Shown piece after piece: positions 12,366 through 25,662 of a stretch of 64,000 nucleotides of DNA; position 1 is the first letter of the stretch, and every line of letters begins with the position of its first letter. Source of the stretch: Delphinus delphis. Lineage: Eukaryota; Chordata; Mammalia; Artiodactyla; Delphinidae. The DNA lies in assembly GCF_949987515.2 (NCBI RefSeq), contig NC_082689.1, forward strand, positions 102,338,957 through 102,402,956, given 5' to 3'. Made by a program: the position numbers and the translations under genes. The notes beneath the pieces are model-generated. The model saw only the letters and a program-made list of their open reading frames with translations. It was not told the origin of the DNA and did not search any database.

Positions 12366-14404
12366 ATATGATGACAAAAAAAAAGGGTAACTAAAAAGAC
12401 AAGTGTCGTGTATCAGAGTCCAAAAGTCATAATGAACTGGAAGTTGCTAATGCAAGACAAAGTTGCTAACTGTAGATGGAAACAGACAGTAGGTGATGGA
12501 GATAAAGAAGGGAGAGAGAAAAACCATCTCATGTCTTTCTACTTCCCATGAAACCTATACTTTCCTTCAAATAAACTCTTTAAGAAAGGATTTAAATTGA
12601 GTGGTTTTCTGTTCTTTGTACCTGTCCAACCATGACTAAAATAATGTGCTGGTGTTCCCTTTACTGATTAATATTCTGGTTCATATGTAAGTTATACACA
12701 CCCTATAGATAATGTGTGTCCCTCAATGGGAAGAGAAGCCTGCCCACCAAACAGATCATCCAAAGATTATTTGGAGCAATTAGATGTGTGGCTTGAATTA
12801 AATGATCTTGGAAGTGGCCATGAAACTTGAGTTTCAGAGGTTACCTTGTTCTCTGAAAATACCAACACTCAGTTTCATGAAAAACAACTTTTTTTAACTC
12901 TTTTCCCACTTTTGCCAGATACATTTTCATTTATAACTTAAATTTGAACCACATGTGCAAGTTCCCTGCTCAACTACCTCACCTGGTGTCATGGAAGGGG
13001 CTCCTGATAATCTATGTGGTTAAGCATGAGGTGGCCATACTTTCTTTTAAATAAAATCTTTTGTAAATAAGAACATTTTGGTCAATGGGACTGGAGATAT
13101 CATTGAAGCAATTCCCTCAAATCTGAGCTAGGCCACAACTAAATCATTTCAGTTCTTGTTTGAAATGAAAACTAGGAGAGTCTAGAACCTCTCCAAGAAA
13201 TCCACCCAAATCTTTAAGCGCTCTCACCTTCATTTGACATTCACCAAAAGCTAGGTTAGAAGGTTTGGAAGATGGATTTGCTCTTTAAGATGATGGGAAC
13301 ACATTTTATTCAGTTTCTGCTGCAGTGCCCAGAGGAGGCAGGTTGTGGGGCCAGCTTTGGACAGATCTTTTCATGATGTCGTGATTTAAGAAAGTGCTTA
13401 GTTTCCATTCTCATACTTCATAGAGATTTGGTACTACTAGCGGACAGGCTTCCAGGGCTTGTATTTGACCCTATCTTGCTGCCTGATTACGAATGAATCC
13501 AACTGGAACACCACCAACCCCAGCCACAGAAGCAGGTTCCTTAACCTGAGCTTTTGAAAGCCTCTGTGTGTGGAGTTATACACGATATCACCTCTAGTCA
13601 TTTGGCTTAGGGCCCTGTCCTGGCTAGCTTAACAACTCTGATTTTTGGTAAGCCAAATAATTCTACTGGGACAAGATATTGTTACAATTTCAGAATGAAA
13701 TTCTCTTATCTTGCCAAAACCATTATGTTCTTTCTTAGTAAAGTATATACAGTGGACCGTTTCTTCCCAAATGTCATAAACTCCATTCTCTTTTCATAAT
13801 TTTTGGAATAAGTATGGAATGGAAAAGAAAAAATCCTGCCATCTGAAGCCAAGCTATGTAGGGAGATGTTAGATCACTTTTGGCAAGAGAGAAAGGCTAT
13901 GAGAGCTGGACTTGGATACAAGAAATACAAGAAACTTACCCCTTTATGTGCTGTTTTTAATGATTATGCTCTCCCCTGAGAATTGATTAATATTCTTTTC
14001 GATTAGCTATCTTTTGTTCCAACTTGTCCAGATGAAGTGCCTGTTTTTAAGCCTGACACCCACAATAAATAAGCAAAGAACGAAGGTCATGTGCATGGGA
14101 ATTGGAGAATACAGGAGATGCCTATTGAAAATACATTCCCATCTAGAAGAATTTCTCTCTCATAGAATTTTAGTTTTTTGTAACTTTGTGTATCTTAATC
14201 ATATTAAAAGTGAATTTATTCCATAGCTGACCAATCTGTTCAGGAACCGGAAAGTATTTAGGTAGCCCATAGACTAAAACATCTTTCCATCTACTATGGT
14301 GTTACCCTATGGCCCTGTGAGGTGAGACAGGCAGGGGTTGCCATAAATGATTAGCCTATGTCATCCAGCAAATTACAACTTCTTTCTATTGCAAAACATT
14401 ACTT
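12366..14404. other. Unique non-coding stretch
   Basis: About 2 kb with no repeat I can name with confidence and no coding-like frame. The 70-codon frame at 14014-14226 has no supporting context. The sequence is AT-leaning and quiet. Confidence 0.45.
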
Positions 14405-14578
14405 CTATGCATAGTGAGAAGCAATGCAGTATAGTGGGAAGGTTCTGGATGAAGGTCCAAATATTAGGGGTCTACTTTTAGCTCTGCTAGGAGCTTACTG
14501 GCTGACTCAACAACTTTAGGTCTATTCTTTCACCTATAAAATGAAGGCCCTGGAAGAGCTGGTCTCTAAAAGAGGCAA
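14405..14578 (+). repeat. MIR fragment (first of a pair)
   Basis: 'gcagtatagtgggaaggttc', 'ggtctacttttagctctgct', then 'cctataaaatgaaggccctg' follow the MIR order from its head to its core. Confidence 0.65.
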
Positions 14579-14579
14579 C

Positions 14580-14800
14580 AGAACATAGCGACTAAGGTTA
14601 GGGTCCTGGCTCTGCTACTCACTAGCAGTTTGAACTTGGACAAGTTACTATACCTACACTTGTCTTGTTGTCATTGTTTTCTAATTTGTAAAATGGGATA
14701 TTATGAGTTAATGTGAGGATTAAATAACGTAAGACATACAAAGTATCTAGAAGAGACTTTGACCCATACTCAGTGCTCAAATGTTATTATTAGTAACATC
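14580..14800 (+). repeat. MIR, near full length (second of a pair)
   Basis: 'acatagcgactaaggttagg', 'cctggctctgctactcacta', 'acttggacaagttactat', 'aatttgtaaaatgggat', 'gtgaggattaaataac' and 'cagtgctcaaatgttattat' cover nearly the whole MIR consensus. Confidence 0.8.
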
Positions 14801-15489
14801 ACCATCTAAAATCTCTCCAAGTCATGAAAAGGCCTTGTCCTACCCACTATGGAAATATAACAGGAGAACTGGATTTTCCAACTTGGTTTGGTAAGCAAAA
14901 TCTATGTATGAAGTAGTTAGAAAACCATACATAATCATCAGATTAAATGAAAGGTTAATTCTTCCTCCTTTCAAGAATACCAATAGAAATTAAACAATAC
15001 AGACCTTGGTCAATTTGGTGGGCGGGAGGGGGCTTTCCTTTATGACAAGAGTGTTTTTGTTTGGAGATGATCTGACAGGTGACTCCAACGAACCTATGAT
15101 TTCTTCACACACCCCTACCCCCCGCCCCTTTTCACATCTCAGGAAATAGTAACACATCCTCTCTGATCAATTGGACCCAAAATGAATAAGGATACAAAAG
15201 ACCTAAGTCACATAATCATAAAGGTAGATGTGAAAAGCTTCATCCAGAGCCAAAACTTTAGGTTTTGTTTAGGAAATGAAGTTGGATAATCCAGTTCTCC
15301 TTCTATATTTCCTTGGTGAGTAGGAAAAGGCCCTTTCATGACTTGGAGGGATTTTAGATGCTACTTCAATAACATTTGAGCATTTACTATGAACAAACCC
15401 CTTTCTCTCTGAAGGTAGGAATATATTATTGCTTCAAGTGCCCACGGAACAGCCACAATAATTGACCATACCATTGACCACCACAAAGG
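14801..15489. other. Unique stretch, nothing recognised
   Basis: A short C-rich stretch at about 15111-15128 and a G-rich one at 15020-15033 are the only compositional features. No exon or repeat call. Confidence 0.4.
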
Positions 15490-16575
15490 AAGTCACAATA
15501 AATTTCAAAAAGTAGAGATAATATAGACATTATTTTTTGTTCACAATACACTAAAAATAAAAATTAATAAAAATGAAGGTATTTTAAGAAAATCTTTATT
15601 TAAACAAGTCCTGAGTTAAAGTACAAATTGAAATTGCAGAATTTCTAGAAACCAATGATAGTGAAAATACTACATGTTAGATTCTGAATCTAGAACATAG
15701 AACAAAAGCAGTGCTCATAGGAAATGTCATAATCTAAAATGTAAAAGAAATATTGGTGTAAAATATAAAATAGATGAAATTGAAAGAATTAAGAATCAAA
15801 AAGTTAGAAAAAAGAACAACAAAATAAACCAGAGGAAAGCAGAAGGAATAAAATAAAAATAAAAGGAATTAATGAGTTAGATAACAGTGGTGAGGGGGAA
15901 CAAAGTAAGTAAGTGAATACCTGGATCATTCGGGCAAAATCAATAAAACAAATAAGCCTTCTCAGAAATCAAGGAAGAATGAACAAATGAAAAAAAAATA
16001 CATGACAAGAAGAAAATGATGAAGAAAGGAAGGAAAATTTAAGAATAATTTTGCACAACTTTATGTATCTAAATGTGCAAATCTGAAAGAAATGAAGTTT
16101 TCTAGAAGAATATAATTTACTGAAACCAGCTCTAAACAGACCAATTTTCATAGAAAACATTAGAGAAAATTTTGAAGGAGTTAATTTTTTAAAAAGTATA
16201 AGGGCTACATGTTTCCCAGGCAAATTTAACCAAACCTTTAAAGGAAGGATGATTCCAAAACTATTTAAATTGTTCTGGAGCATATATGAAAAAGAACAGC
16301 TTTCAAATTATTTTCACCCAGCAAAGATAACATTGAATACAAGGCTATACAGAAAAGAAATGATAAATGAATCTCACATATGAATATTGATGCATAAATC
16401 ATAAGTAAAATATTAGCAACCAGAATTCAGCAGCATACTAAAAGAATACTTCATAACAAGTACAGCTTATTCTAAGAATGCAAAGACATTTCATCAAAAT
16501 AGATCTAAGAAGAAAAATCATATGATCGTCTCTACAGATACTGAAGATGCATTTGACAAAATTCCATACCTGCTT
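15490..16575 (+). mobile_element. Ancient L1 (L1M-type) ORF2 fragment
   Basis: A-rich sequence whose plus-strand translation, over many breaks, follows L1 ORF2. Near 16400-16570 it reads like 'LATRIQ...', then 'HMIVSTDTEDAFDKIP', the reverse-transcriptase block before the catalytic loop. It is much more diverged than L1-A to L1-D, so it belongs to an old mammalian L1 group (L1M/L1ME class by appearance). No 3' UTR or A-tail is visible. Confidence 0.7.
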
Positions 16576-17579
16576 GTATTTGCATAAAGAATCACTGGAA
16601 GGACAGGTAAGAAACTAATGAAACTGCTGAGTCATGGGGGCAGAGAGCAGGGTTATCAAACAGGGCAAAGAACAGCATGGATGGGGACAATGTTCTCAAT
16701 GTCCATCTTTTTATATCACTTTCATTTTTAAGCCATGAGATCATTTGACCTGTTCAAAAATTCCAGTTCTCCATAAATAATATTATTTTAGTTACCATTG
16801 TATTCTATGCCAGGCACTTCAACTCCGTTTTTGTTGAAAAATTAAGCTTCAGGTGAATTACAGACAAGAGCAACACTTTGTCACAGAATTGTAGGTCAAA
16901 GGGAACTAAAGGAAAAACCAAATGTGATGTTACTTCCTTTCTAGACAATCTCTCTCTGCTCCATCTTGACTACAGGATGTAGGCTGATCTTGGACTTGCT
17001 GTAGCACAAACAACCCTACTCATGGGCTTTGGTAAGTCCTATCTCGTCCCAAGTCCACCATGCTGGTCTCACTCTGTCCTTTGGTGAGGGAGGAAAACAA
17101 ATCCATAAGCAGTGTGTTCAATCAGTCCTGCAGAGCTCGGGCCTCCAACCTTTCTATTATCTCCAACTCCCTGCCTCAAAAAGGAACTCTGAAGTGACTA
17201 AATGTGCAGTGTGGCCCAGGACTACCCAAAGGGTCCTGATTTGTGTTGGAAACCTCCTCAGCATGCTGTGGGTATTCCACTGTGTTTACTGAGCATCCGC
17301 TCTGTGCTGGCATCAAGGTCCTGGAGCTGAAAGACTCCTCCCTTCTGGCAGAGAACTTAGACCAGAGAGGCCCAGGCTGGGCTGTCTGCTCCTACCTGCT
17401 CCTATAGAAGTGTGCAAAGGGTGCAGAAGAATCCCACAGGAAAGCTTTGAGACCCAGCCAGGGAGGTCAGGCCAGGCAAACCTGCCCAAGTTTTAAGGGG
17501 TGATTTGGAACTTGCAAGACCCAGAGGTCAGGAAGAGTGTTGAAAACACAGCTTTAGAGTAAGAGGCCTTTGTCAAGTG
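16576..17579. other. Mostly unique; possible L2 scrap near 17280-17390
   Basis: 'gtttactgagcatc...ctgtgctggcatcaagg' at about 17283-17317 resembles the reverse-oriented L2/MIR tail. The rest is unique. The 87-codon frame at 17029-17292 runs into that scrap and lacks coding signals. Confidence 0.4.
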
Positions 17580-17790
17580 GCCCCTCTGCCCAAAAGGCCC
17601 TCCACCTTCCCTCGACCACTCTCATCCTTCAAGTCCCCTCCAAAAAGGCGATTCAAGAAGGGCAACCTCAGTTCTCTCTCTCATGCTGGTGTGTTTGATA
17701 TGTTCACCATTGTCTCCCTAGGACCTAGACCAATGCTTGGCCTCCAGTAGGTGCTTGGTAAGTATTTGTTAAATGAACAAATGATTTGTA
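17580..17790 (+). repeat. L2 3' end
   Basis: The order is 'cttcaagtcccctccaaa', 'tgttcaccattgtctcccta', 'ggcctccagtaggtgcttgg', 'agtatttgttaaatgaac'. This is the characteristic 3' end of the ancient L2 LINE. Confidence 0.75.
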
Positions 17791-18159
17791 AGTTATGTTC
17801 TTCAAAGCTGGCCAGGAATTTTTACATCAGGGTGTTCTGTTTCTTTGGATAAATCTCTATGGCAAATATAAAAAAATCATTCAGGTGCTTATTTGTTTCT
17901 GAAAGGCTGTGCAGGATGGAGTGTTTGAGTTTGAACACATAGCCAACAACTTACAATATTGGGCTTGGGAACAGTGATACCCTGACTTGATTACACTTAA
18001 TTCTGTTTCCTTTGCTCTGCTCCCTCTCCCCGCCCGAAACTCTTCCTCTTCCCTCAAATCATAAGAAGGAAATAAAGGAAGTCATTCATGTAGGTACACA
18101 AACATTTTAAAGGGCTCTAACCTTGGTGGACAGTACACATATATCCCATTACTTTTTAT
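17791..18159. other. Unique stretch, nothing recognised
   Basis: No repeat, exon or regulatory site is evident. A short pyrimidine-rich stretch lies at 18000-18055. Confidence 0.4.
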
Positions 18160-18365
18160 TATTTATTGTGTGATCTTCAGCCACTCACTTAACTTCTTCA
18201 AGCCTTAGTTTTTTCCGCTATAAAAAAGAAATGTTATTTCTACTCTCTTATTGGCCATGTTTATAAAACTCACAGTTGAACACCTTGTACATAATAGATG
18301 CTCAATAAACAGGAGATGAGACTCCCATTTAGTAATAGGGGTTGCTATTATTATTGGTGATGGTG
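18160..18365 (+). repeat. MIR fragment
   Basis: 'gtgtgatcttcagccactca', 'cttcttcaagccttagtttt', 'gaacaccttgtacataatag', 'atgctcaataaacagg' and 'gctattattattgg' give the 3' two-thirds of MIR. Confidence 0.7.
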
Positions 18366-18664
18366 ACGGTGTGTGTATTGGTTCATTCATCAGTCTCAGC
18401 ACATTACAAATACCAGTCAGCAGAACCTCTTCCTTCATCCTATTACGTCTATGTGTTCAGAGAGCAGTAAAGAGTTCACAAAGATATTGAGAAATTAATT
18501 AAACGTACTAAATGATTGGGGCAGTGAAATGTGAAATCGTGGAACATGAAGACTGTGAAAAATAAGACTGAAAAGAAGGACTTTTTGAATCACAAGGAAA
18601 AGTTCTGTGTTTTAGACATCCAGGTCTGGATTTAAGTAATCAGGACTCTGTTGGAAGCAAATTC

Positions 18665-19424
18665 TTGGTGTCTAATCTAGATCCTTCACCCTTCCCCTTT
18701 TCTTTGGATTCTTGGGCAGGCACTGGCTTGTTTTCCTCCATTCCCTCTGCTCATTCTTCGGTTTTCTCCAGGCTCTGCTTCCTATGCCCTTCCTTAAATG
18801 TGCTTCCCAGATCTTGCTCATCAGGTCCTGGTGCATGCCACTCTGACCCTCCAATCACCTGGGCGAGGATCCAGGAGTCACGCTTGATTCTTCTTCCTCT
18901 TTCTCTTTCATCAATCTCTATAGCTTAATAGTTTTCAAGCTTTCCATCCCCACTGGCACAGTCTACTTTCAGACACTAGTAATAGCAGCTAGACTTCTGT
19001 GGTAGCCCCTGACCTTGACTATCATCCATGCTTCCTTCTCCCAAATTGTTCTTCACACTACAGAGGGAGACTTCCAATGCAAATCCCTGGTGCCCTCAGA
19101 AGACAGTCAGGTCTCATTAGCATGGTGCCCAATGCCCTTCAGGACCTGACTCCTGGCAGGAGCCCACCTCTCCAACCATATCCTGTTACCTCCCATTTTT
19201 CTCTCTCAGTCCCTCCCACATGAAAGGAGAAGCTTCACAGTTCAGGGTCTTTGTTGATATGCTCCTTTTGCTGGGCATACCTTTTCCTAACTCCTAGCCA
19301 GATCTCAGCTTGGGGGCCACCTCCTCTAAGAAGTCTTTGCTGACAACTCCTCCCACCCCTCACTCGACTTATACTCACAATATTTATGTCATCATTATGG
19401 TTGCCTCTTAACTGTCCTTCTCCC
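18665..19424 (+). repeat. L2, 5' segment (split by MIR)
   Basis: L2-type text is readable: 'gcttgattcttcttcctctt', 'agggagacttccaatgcaaa', 'atgcccttcaggacctgact', 'ccatatcctgttacctccca', 'ctaagaagtctttgctgaca'. These are pieces of the C-terminal part and 3' UTR of L2. Open frames of 74-87 codons here (18665-18928, 18999-19223) belong to the L2 remnant. Confidence 0.7.
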
Positions 19425-19656
19425 TGTATGGGATAGTGGTGAAATGTGGGTACTCAAGAGCCATCTTACCCACCAACCAGCTGTGGCATCTTGCACAAGT
19501 TACTTAACTCCTCTGTGCTTCAGTTTACCCATCTGAAAAATGAGAGTAATCATTGCAGGATGATTGTGAGGATGAAATGAGCTAATACATGTAGAGTGCT
19601 GGGCACAGAGCATGGAACATAATAAGCCTTGCATGAGCATGAATTATTATTATTAG
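19425..19656 (+). repeat. MIR nested in L2
   Basis: Almost the whole MIR is present, from 'gggatagtggtgaaatgtgg' through 'cttgcacaagttacttaact', 'cagtttacccatctgaaaaa' and 'gtgctgggcacagagcatgg' to 'gaattattattattag'. L2 text lies on both sides. Confidence 0.8.
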
Positions 19657-19755
19657 ATTGTGATCACTTTGAGGGCAGGGCTGAGTTTTATTCACTTCTG
19701 AATCCTCAGTTTCCAGCTGAGTCCCTGGCACTGAATTAATGATTAATAATAATAA
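19657..19755 (+). repeat. L2, 3' end (continuation after MIR)
   Basis: 'attgtgatcactttgagggc', 'agggctgagttttattcact', 'ctgagtccctggcactgaat' and a TAA-rich tail complete the L2 begun at 18665. Confidence 0.7.
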
Positions 19756-19779
19756 TAGTGACAATGATGATCAGAGCAA

Positions 19780-19955
19780 TAAGTGTCTATAGAGATAGCA
19801 CTTTACATAGCCTATGACATGTGTTCACCTGCTGTAAGATACCTATGATTATCCCCATTTCACTGGGGAAGATATGAGGCCTCAGAGCGGCCTGGATTAA
19901 TCCAGTTTGTTGGAGGAGTAAACAGTAGAGATGGTACGCAAACTAGCCATTCTGA
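19780..19955 (-). repeat. MIR fragment, reverse orientation
   Basis: 'gcactttacatagcctatga', 'gattatccccatttcactgg', 'ggaagatatgaggcctcaga' and 'agtagagatggtacgc' follow the reverse MIR order. Confidence 0.6.
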
Positions 19956-20903
19956 TTTCAATACTCATGTTTTTGGAATTTGGGGATTTTAATATCTGAG
20001 ACTTGGAGATTGGTTCAAGATGGCAGAGTAGAAGGACATGTGCTCACTCCCTCTTGCGAGAGCACCAGAATCACAACTAACTGCTGAACAGTCATCAAAA
20101 GGAAGACACTAGAACTCACCAAAAAGATACCCCATATCCAAAGACAAAGGAGAAGCCACAATAAGATGGTAGGAGGGATGAAATCATGAAAAATCAAATC
20201 CCCTAACCGCTGGGTGGGTGACTCACAGCTGGAGAACAATTATATCACATAAACCACCCACTGGAGTGAAGGTCCTGAGCCCCACGTCAGGATTCCAAAC
20301 CTGGGGGTCTGGCAATGGGAGGAGGAACCCCAGAGAATCGGAATTTGAAGGCCAGCAGGATTTGATTGAAGGACTTTGACAGGACTGGGAGAAACAGAGA
20401 CTCCACTCTTGCAGGGCACAAACAAAGTTGTGTGCACACCAGGAACCAGGGGGAAGAAGGAATGACCCCATAGGAAACGGAACCAGACCTACCTGCTAGT
20501 GCTGGAGGATCTCCTGCAGAGGCAGGGGTCAGCTGAGGCTCACTACTGGGACAAAGACCCTGGCAGCAGAAGTTCTGGGAAGTACTCATTGGTGTGAGCC
20601 CTCCCGGAGTCTTCCATTAGCCCCACAAAAAGCCTGTAGGCTCCAGTGCAGGTTAACCTCAGGCCAACAACCAGCAGGGAGGGAACACATCCCCACCTAT
20701 CAGGAGACAATTGGATTAAAGTTTTACTGAGCTCTGCCGACCAGAGCAACACAGAGTTCTACCCACAACCAGTCCCTCCCATCAGGAAGCTTGCAAAATC
20801 TCTTAAATAGCCTCATCCATCAGATGGCAGATGGCAGAAGCAAGACAAACTACAGTCTTGCAGCCTGCAGAATGAAAACCACAATCACAGAAAGATACAC
20901 AAA

Positions 20904-21830
20904 ATGAAAAGACAGAGGACTTTTCTGTCTTTCATTCATCATCTGTCAAAGATGAATGAATAAGATAAAACCCCAGATAAACAAATAAATGAAGTGGAGA
21001 TAGACAACCTTCCAGGAAAAGAATTCAGAATAATGATAGTGAAGATGATCCAGGATATCAGAAAAAGAATGGAGGCAAGGATGGAGAAGATGCAAGAAAT
21101 GTTTAACAGAGACATAGTAGAATTAGAGAACAAACAAATGGAGATGAACAATACAATAACTGAAATGAAAAATACACTAGAAGGAATCAATAGCAGAATA
21201 ACTGGGGCAAAAGAACAGATAACTGACCTGGAAGACAGAATGGTGGAAATCACTGCCATGGAACAGAATAAAGAAAAAAGAATGAAAATAAATGAAGACA
21301 GTCTAAGACACCTCTGGGACAACATTATATGCACCAACATTCACATTGTAGGGGTTCCAGAAGGAGAAGAGAGAGAGAAAGGACCTGAGAAAATATTCAA
21401 AGAGATTATAGTTAAAAATTTCCCTCACATGGGAAAGGAAATAGACACCCAAGTCCAGGAATCACAGAGAGCCCCAGGCAGGATAAACCCAAGAAGAAAC
21501 ATGCTGAGACACATGGTAATCAAATTGACAAAAGTTAAAGAAAAAGAAAAATTATTAAAAGCAACAAGGGAAAGATGACAAATAATATACAAGAGACCTC
21601 CCATAAGGTTAACAGCTGATTTCTCAGCCAAAATTCTGCAAGCCAGAAGAGAGTGGAATGATATAGTTAAAGTGATGAAAGGGAAGAACCTACAAGCAAG
21701 AATACTCTAACGAAGAAGGATCTCATTCAGATTTGATGGAGAAATCAAAAGCTTTACAGACAAGCAAAAGATAAGAGGATTCAGCACCAGCAAACCAGCT
21801 CTACAACAAATGCTAAAGGAACTTCTCTAA
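20904..21830 (+). pseudogene. LINE-1 ORF1, broken
   Basis: The expected start codon lies at 20904. The first 90 bases are disrupted by a short extra segment (around 20915-20970). From 20994 the frame is open for 194 codons and covers the coiled coil ('NNTITEMKNTLEGINSRITGAKEQITDLEDR') and the RNA-recognition part ('NIHIVGVPEGEEREKGPEKIFKEII'). A nonsense codon at about 21576 replaces an expected Arg. Homology continues to the natural stop TAA at 21828-21830 through 'FRFDGEIKSFTDKQK'. Confidence 0.88.
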
Positions 21831-21884
21831 ACAGGAAACACAAGAGAAGAAAAGGACCTACAAAAACAAATACAAAACAATTAA

Positions 21885-24800
21885 TAAAACAGGAAAATAC
21901 ATATCAATAATTACCTTAAAAGTGAATGGATTAAATGCTCCAATCAAAAGACACAGACTGGCTGAATGGATATAAAAACAAGACCTTTATATAAGCTGTC
22001 TACAAGAGACCAACTTCAGACCTAGGGACACATAGAGACTGAAAGTGAGGAGATGGAAAAAGATAATCCATGCAAATGGAAATCAAAAGAAAGCTGGAGT
22101 AGCAATACTCATATCAGATCAAATATACTTTAAAATAAAGAATGTTACAAGACACAAGAAAGGACACTACATAATGATCAAGGGATCAATCCAAGAAGAA
22201 GATATAACAATTATAAAAATACACACACCCAACATACGAGCACCTCAATACATAAAGAAAATGCTAACAGCTCTAAGAGGGAAAACAATAAGAGTGGGGG
22301 AATTTAACACCTCACCTACACCAATGGACAGATCATCCACAGAGAAAATTCATAAGGAAACACAGCTTTAAATGACACAATAGACAGATACATATTATTG
22401 ATATGTATAGGACATTCCATCCAAAAATAGCAGATTACATTTTCTTCTCAAGGGCACCCAGAACATTCTCCAGGATAGATAAGATCTTGGGTCACAAATC
22501 AAGCCTCTGTAAATTTAAGAAAATTGAAATCGTAGCAAGCATCTTTTCTGACCACAATGCTATGAGATTAGAAATCAATTACAGGGAAAGAAAAAACTGT
22601 AAAAACACGAACACATGGAGGCTAAACAATACATTACTAAATAACCAAGAGATCTCTGAAGACATCAGAGGAAAGCAAAAAATACCTAGAGACAAATGAC
22701 AATGAAAACACGATGATCCAAAACCTATGGGATGCAGCAAAAGCAGTTCTAAGAAGGAAGTTTATATCAGTCAATCCTACCTCAAGAAAAAAGAAAAATC
22801 TCAAACAATCTAAGCTTACACCTAAAGGAACTAGAGAAAGAAGAACAAAAAGCCCACAAATTTAGTAGAAAGAAAGAAATCATAAAGATCACAGCAGAAA
22901 TAAATGAAATGGAAACAATAGCAAAGAGAAATAAAACTAAAAGCTGGTTCTATAAGAAGATTAAAAAAATTGATAGACATTTATCCAGACTCATCAAGAA
23001 AAAGAGGAAGAGGACTCAAATCAATACAATTAGAAAAGAAAAAGAAGACGTTACAATAGACACTGCAGAAATACAAAGCATCATAAGAGACCCCTACAAG
23101 CAACTCTATGCCAATAAAATGGAAAACCTGGATGAAATGGACAAATTCTTAGAAAGGTATAAACTTCCAAGACTGAACCCGGAAGAAACAGAAAATATGA
23201 ACGCACAAATCACAAGTAATGAAATTGAAACTGTGATTAAAAGTCTTCCAACAAACAAAAGTCCGGGATCAGGTGGCTTCACAAGTGAATTCTATCAAAC
23301 ATTTAGAGAAGACTTAACACTCATCCTTCTAAAAATCTTCCAAAAAATTGCAGAGGAAGGAAAACTCCCAAACTCATTCTACTAGGCCACACTCATCCTG
23401 ATGCCAAAACCAGACAAAGATACTACAAAAATATAAAATTACAGACCAACATCACTGATGAATAGAGATGCAAAAATCCTCAACAAAATACTAGCAAACA
23501 GAATCCAACAACACATTAAAAGGATCATACATCATGATCAAGTGGGATTTATCCCAGGGATGCAAGGATTCTTCAATATATGCAAATCAATCAATGTGAT
23601 ATGCCATATGAACAAATTGAACAATAAAAACCATATGATCATCTCAATAGATGCAGAAACAACTTTTGAAAAAATTCAACACTGATTTTTGATAAAAACT
23701 CTTCAGAAAGTGGGCATAGAAGGAACCTACCTCAACATAATAAAGGCAATATATGACAAACCCACAGCAAACATCATTCTCAATGGTGAAAAACTGAAAG
23801 CATTTCCTCTAAGATCGGGAACAAGACAAGGATGTCCACTTTCACCACTATTATTCAACATAAATTTGGAAGTCCTAGCCACAGTAATTACAGATGAAAA
23901 AGAAATAAAAATATCCAGATTGCAAAAGAAGAAGTAAAACTGTCACTGTTTGCAGATGACATGATTCTATACATAGAGAATCCTAAAGATGCCACCAGAA
24001 AACTACTAGAGCCAATGAATGAATTTGGTAAAGTTGCAGGATACTAAATTAATGCACAGAACTCTCTTGCATTCCTATACACTAACAAAGAAAGATCAGA
24101 AAGAGAAACTAAGGAAACACTCCCATTCACCACTGCAACAAAAAGATTAAAATACCTAGGAATAAAACTACCTAAGGAGGTAAAGGACCTGTACTCAGAA
24201 AACTATAAGACACTGATGAAGGAAATCCAAGATGACACAAACAGATGGAGAGATATACCATGTCTTGGATTAGAGAATCAGTATTGTGAAAATGACTATA
24301 CTACCCAAAGCAATCTACAGATTCAATGCAATCCGTATCAAATTACCAATGGCATTTTTTACAGAACTAGAACAAAAAATATTAAAATTTGTATGAAGAC
24401 ACAAAAGACCCTGAATAGCCAAAGCAATCTTGAGGGGAAAAAAAAAAAAAAACCGGAGATGGAGGAATCAGACTCCCTGATTTCAGACTATGCTACAAAG
24501 CTACAGTAATCATGACACTATGGTACTGGCACAAGAACATAAATATAGATCAATGGAACAGGAGAGAAAACCCAGAGATAAACTCTGGGTTTATCTGACA
24601 AAAGAGGCAAGGATGTACAATGGAGAAAAGAAAGTCTTTTCAGTAAATGATGCTGGGAAAACTGGACAGCTACATGTAAAAGAATGAAATTAGAACACTC
24701 CCTAAAACCATACACAAAAATAAACTCAAAATGGATTAAAGACCTAAATGTTACACCGAACACTATAAAATTCTTAGAAGAAAACATAGGAAGAACAGTC

Positions 24801-25662
24801 TTTGACATATATCACAGCAAGATCTTTTTTGACCTGCCTCCTAGAGTAATGGAAATAAAAACAAAAATAAACAAATGGGACCTAATGAAACTTAAAAGCT
24901 TTTGCACAGCAAAAGAAACTATAAACAAGACCAAAAGACAACCCTCAGAATGGGAGAGAATATTTGCAAATGAATCGATGGACAAAGGATTAATCTCCAA
25001 AATATATAAACAGCTCATGCAGCTCAATATTAAAGAAACAAACAATGCAATCCAAAAACGGGCAGAAGACCTAAATAGACATTTCTCCAAAGAAGACATA
25101 CAGACGGACAAGAGGCACATGAAAAGTTGCTCAACATTACTAATTATAGAGAGATGCAAAACAAAACTACAATGAGGTATTACCTCACAGTGGCCAGAAT
25201 CGCCATCATCAAAAAATCGACAAACAATAAATTCTGGAGAGGATGTGGAGAAAAGGGAACCGTCTTGCGCTGCTGGTGGGAATGTAAATTGATACAGCCA
25301 CTATGGAGAACAGTATGGAGGTTCCTTAAAAAACTACAAATAGAACTACCATATGACCCAGCAATCCCACTACTGGGCATATACCCTGAGAAAACCATAA
25401 TTCAGAGTCATGTACCACACTGTTCACTGCAGCACTATTTACTATAGCCAGGACATGGAAGCAACCCAAGGGTCCATCGACAAATGAATGGATAAAGAAG
25501 ATGTGACACATTTATACAATGGAATATTACTCAGCCATAAAAAGAAACGAAATTGAATTATTTGTAGTGAGGTGGATGGACCTAGAGCCTGTCATACAGA
25601 GTGAAGTAAATCAGAAAGAGAAAAACAAATATAGTATATTAGCGCATATATTGGGAATCTAG
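21885..25662 (+). pseudogene. LINE-1 ORF2, broken
   Basis: Homology runs from the N-terminal 'IITLKVNGLNAP' to the C-terminal 'EYYSAIKRNEIELF', with the stop at 25660-25662. Visible blocks are endonuclease (22045-22699, with 'VGEFNTSPTP', whose family motif is GDFN, so the Asp is lost), the linker and palm entry (22909-23385, '[15 protein letters not shown]'), '[12 protein letters not shown]' (23458-23685) and '[16 protein letters not shown]' (23689-23937). The FADD catalytic motif (about 23951) lies in another frame, and the C-terminal Cys-containing region follows (24684-25447). Many frameshifts and stops and the weakened endonuclease motif make it non-functional. Confidence 0.88.
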
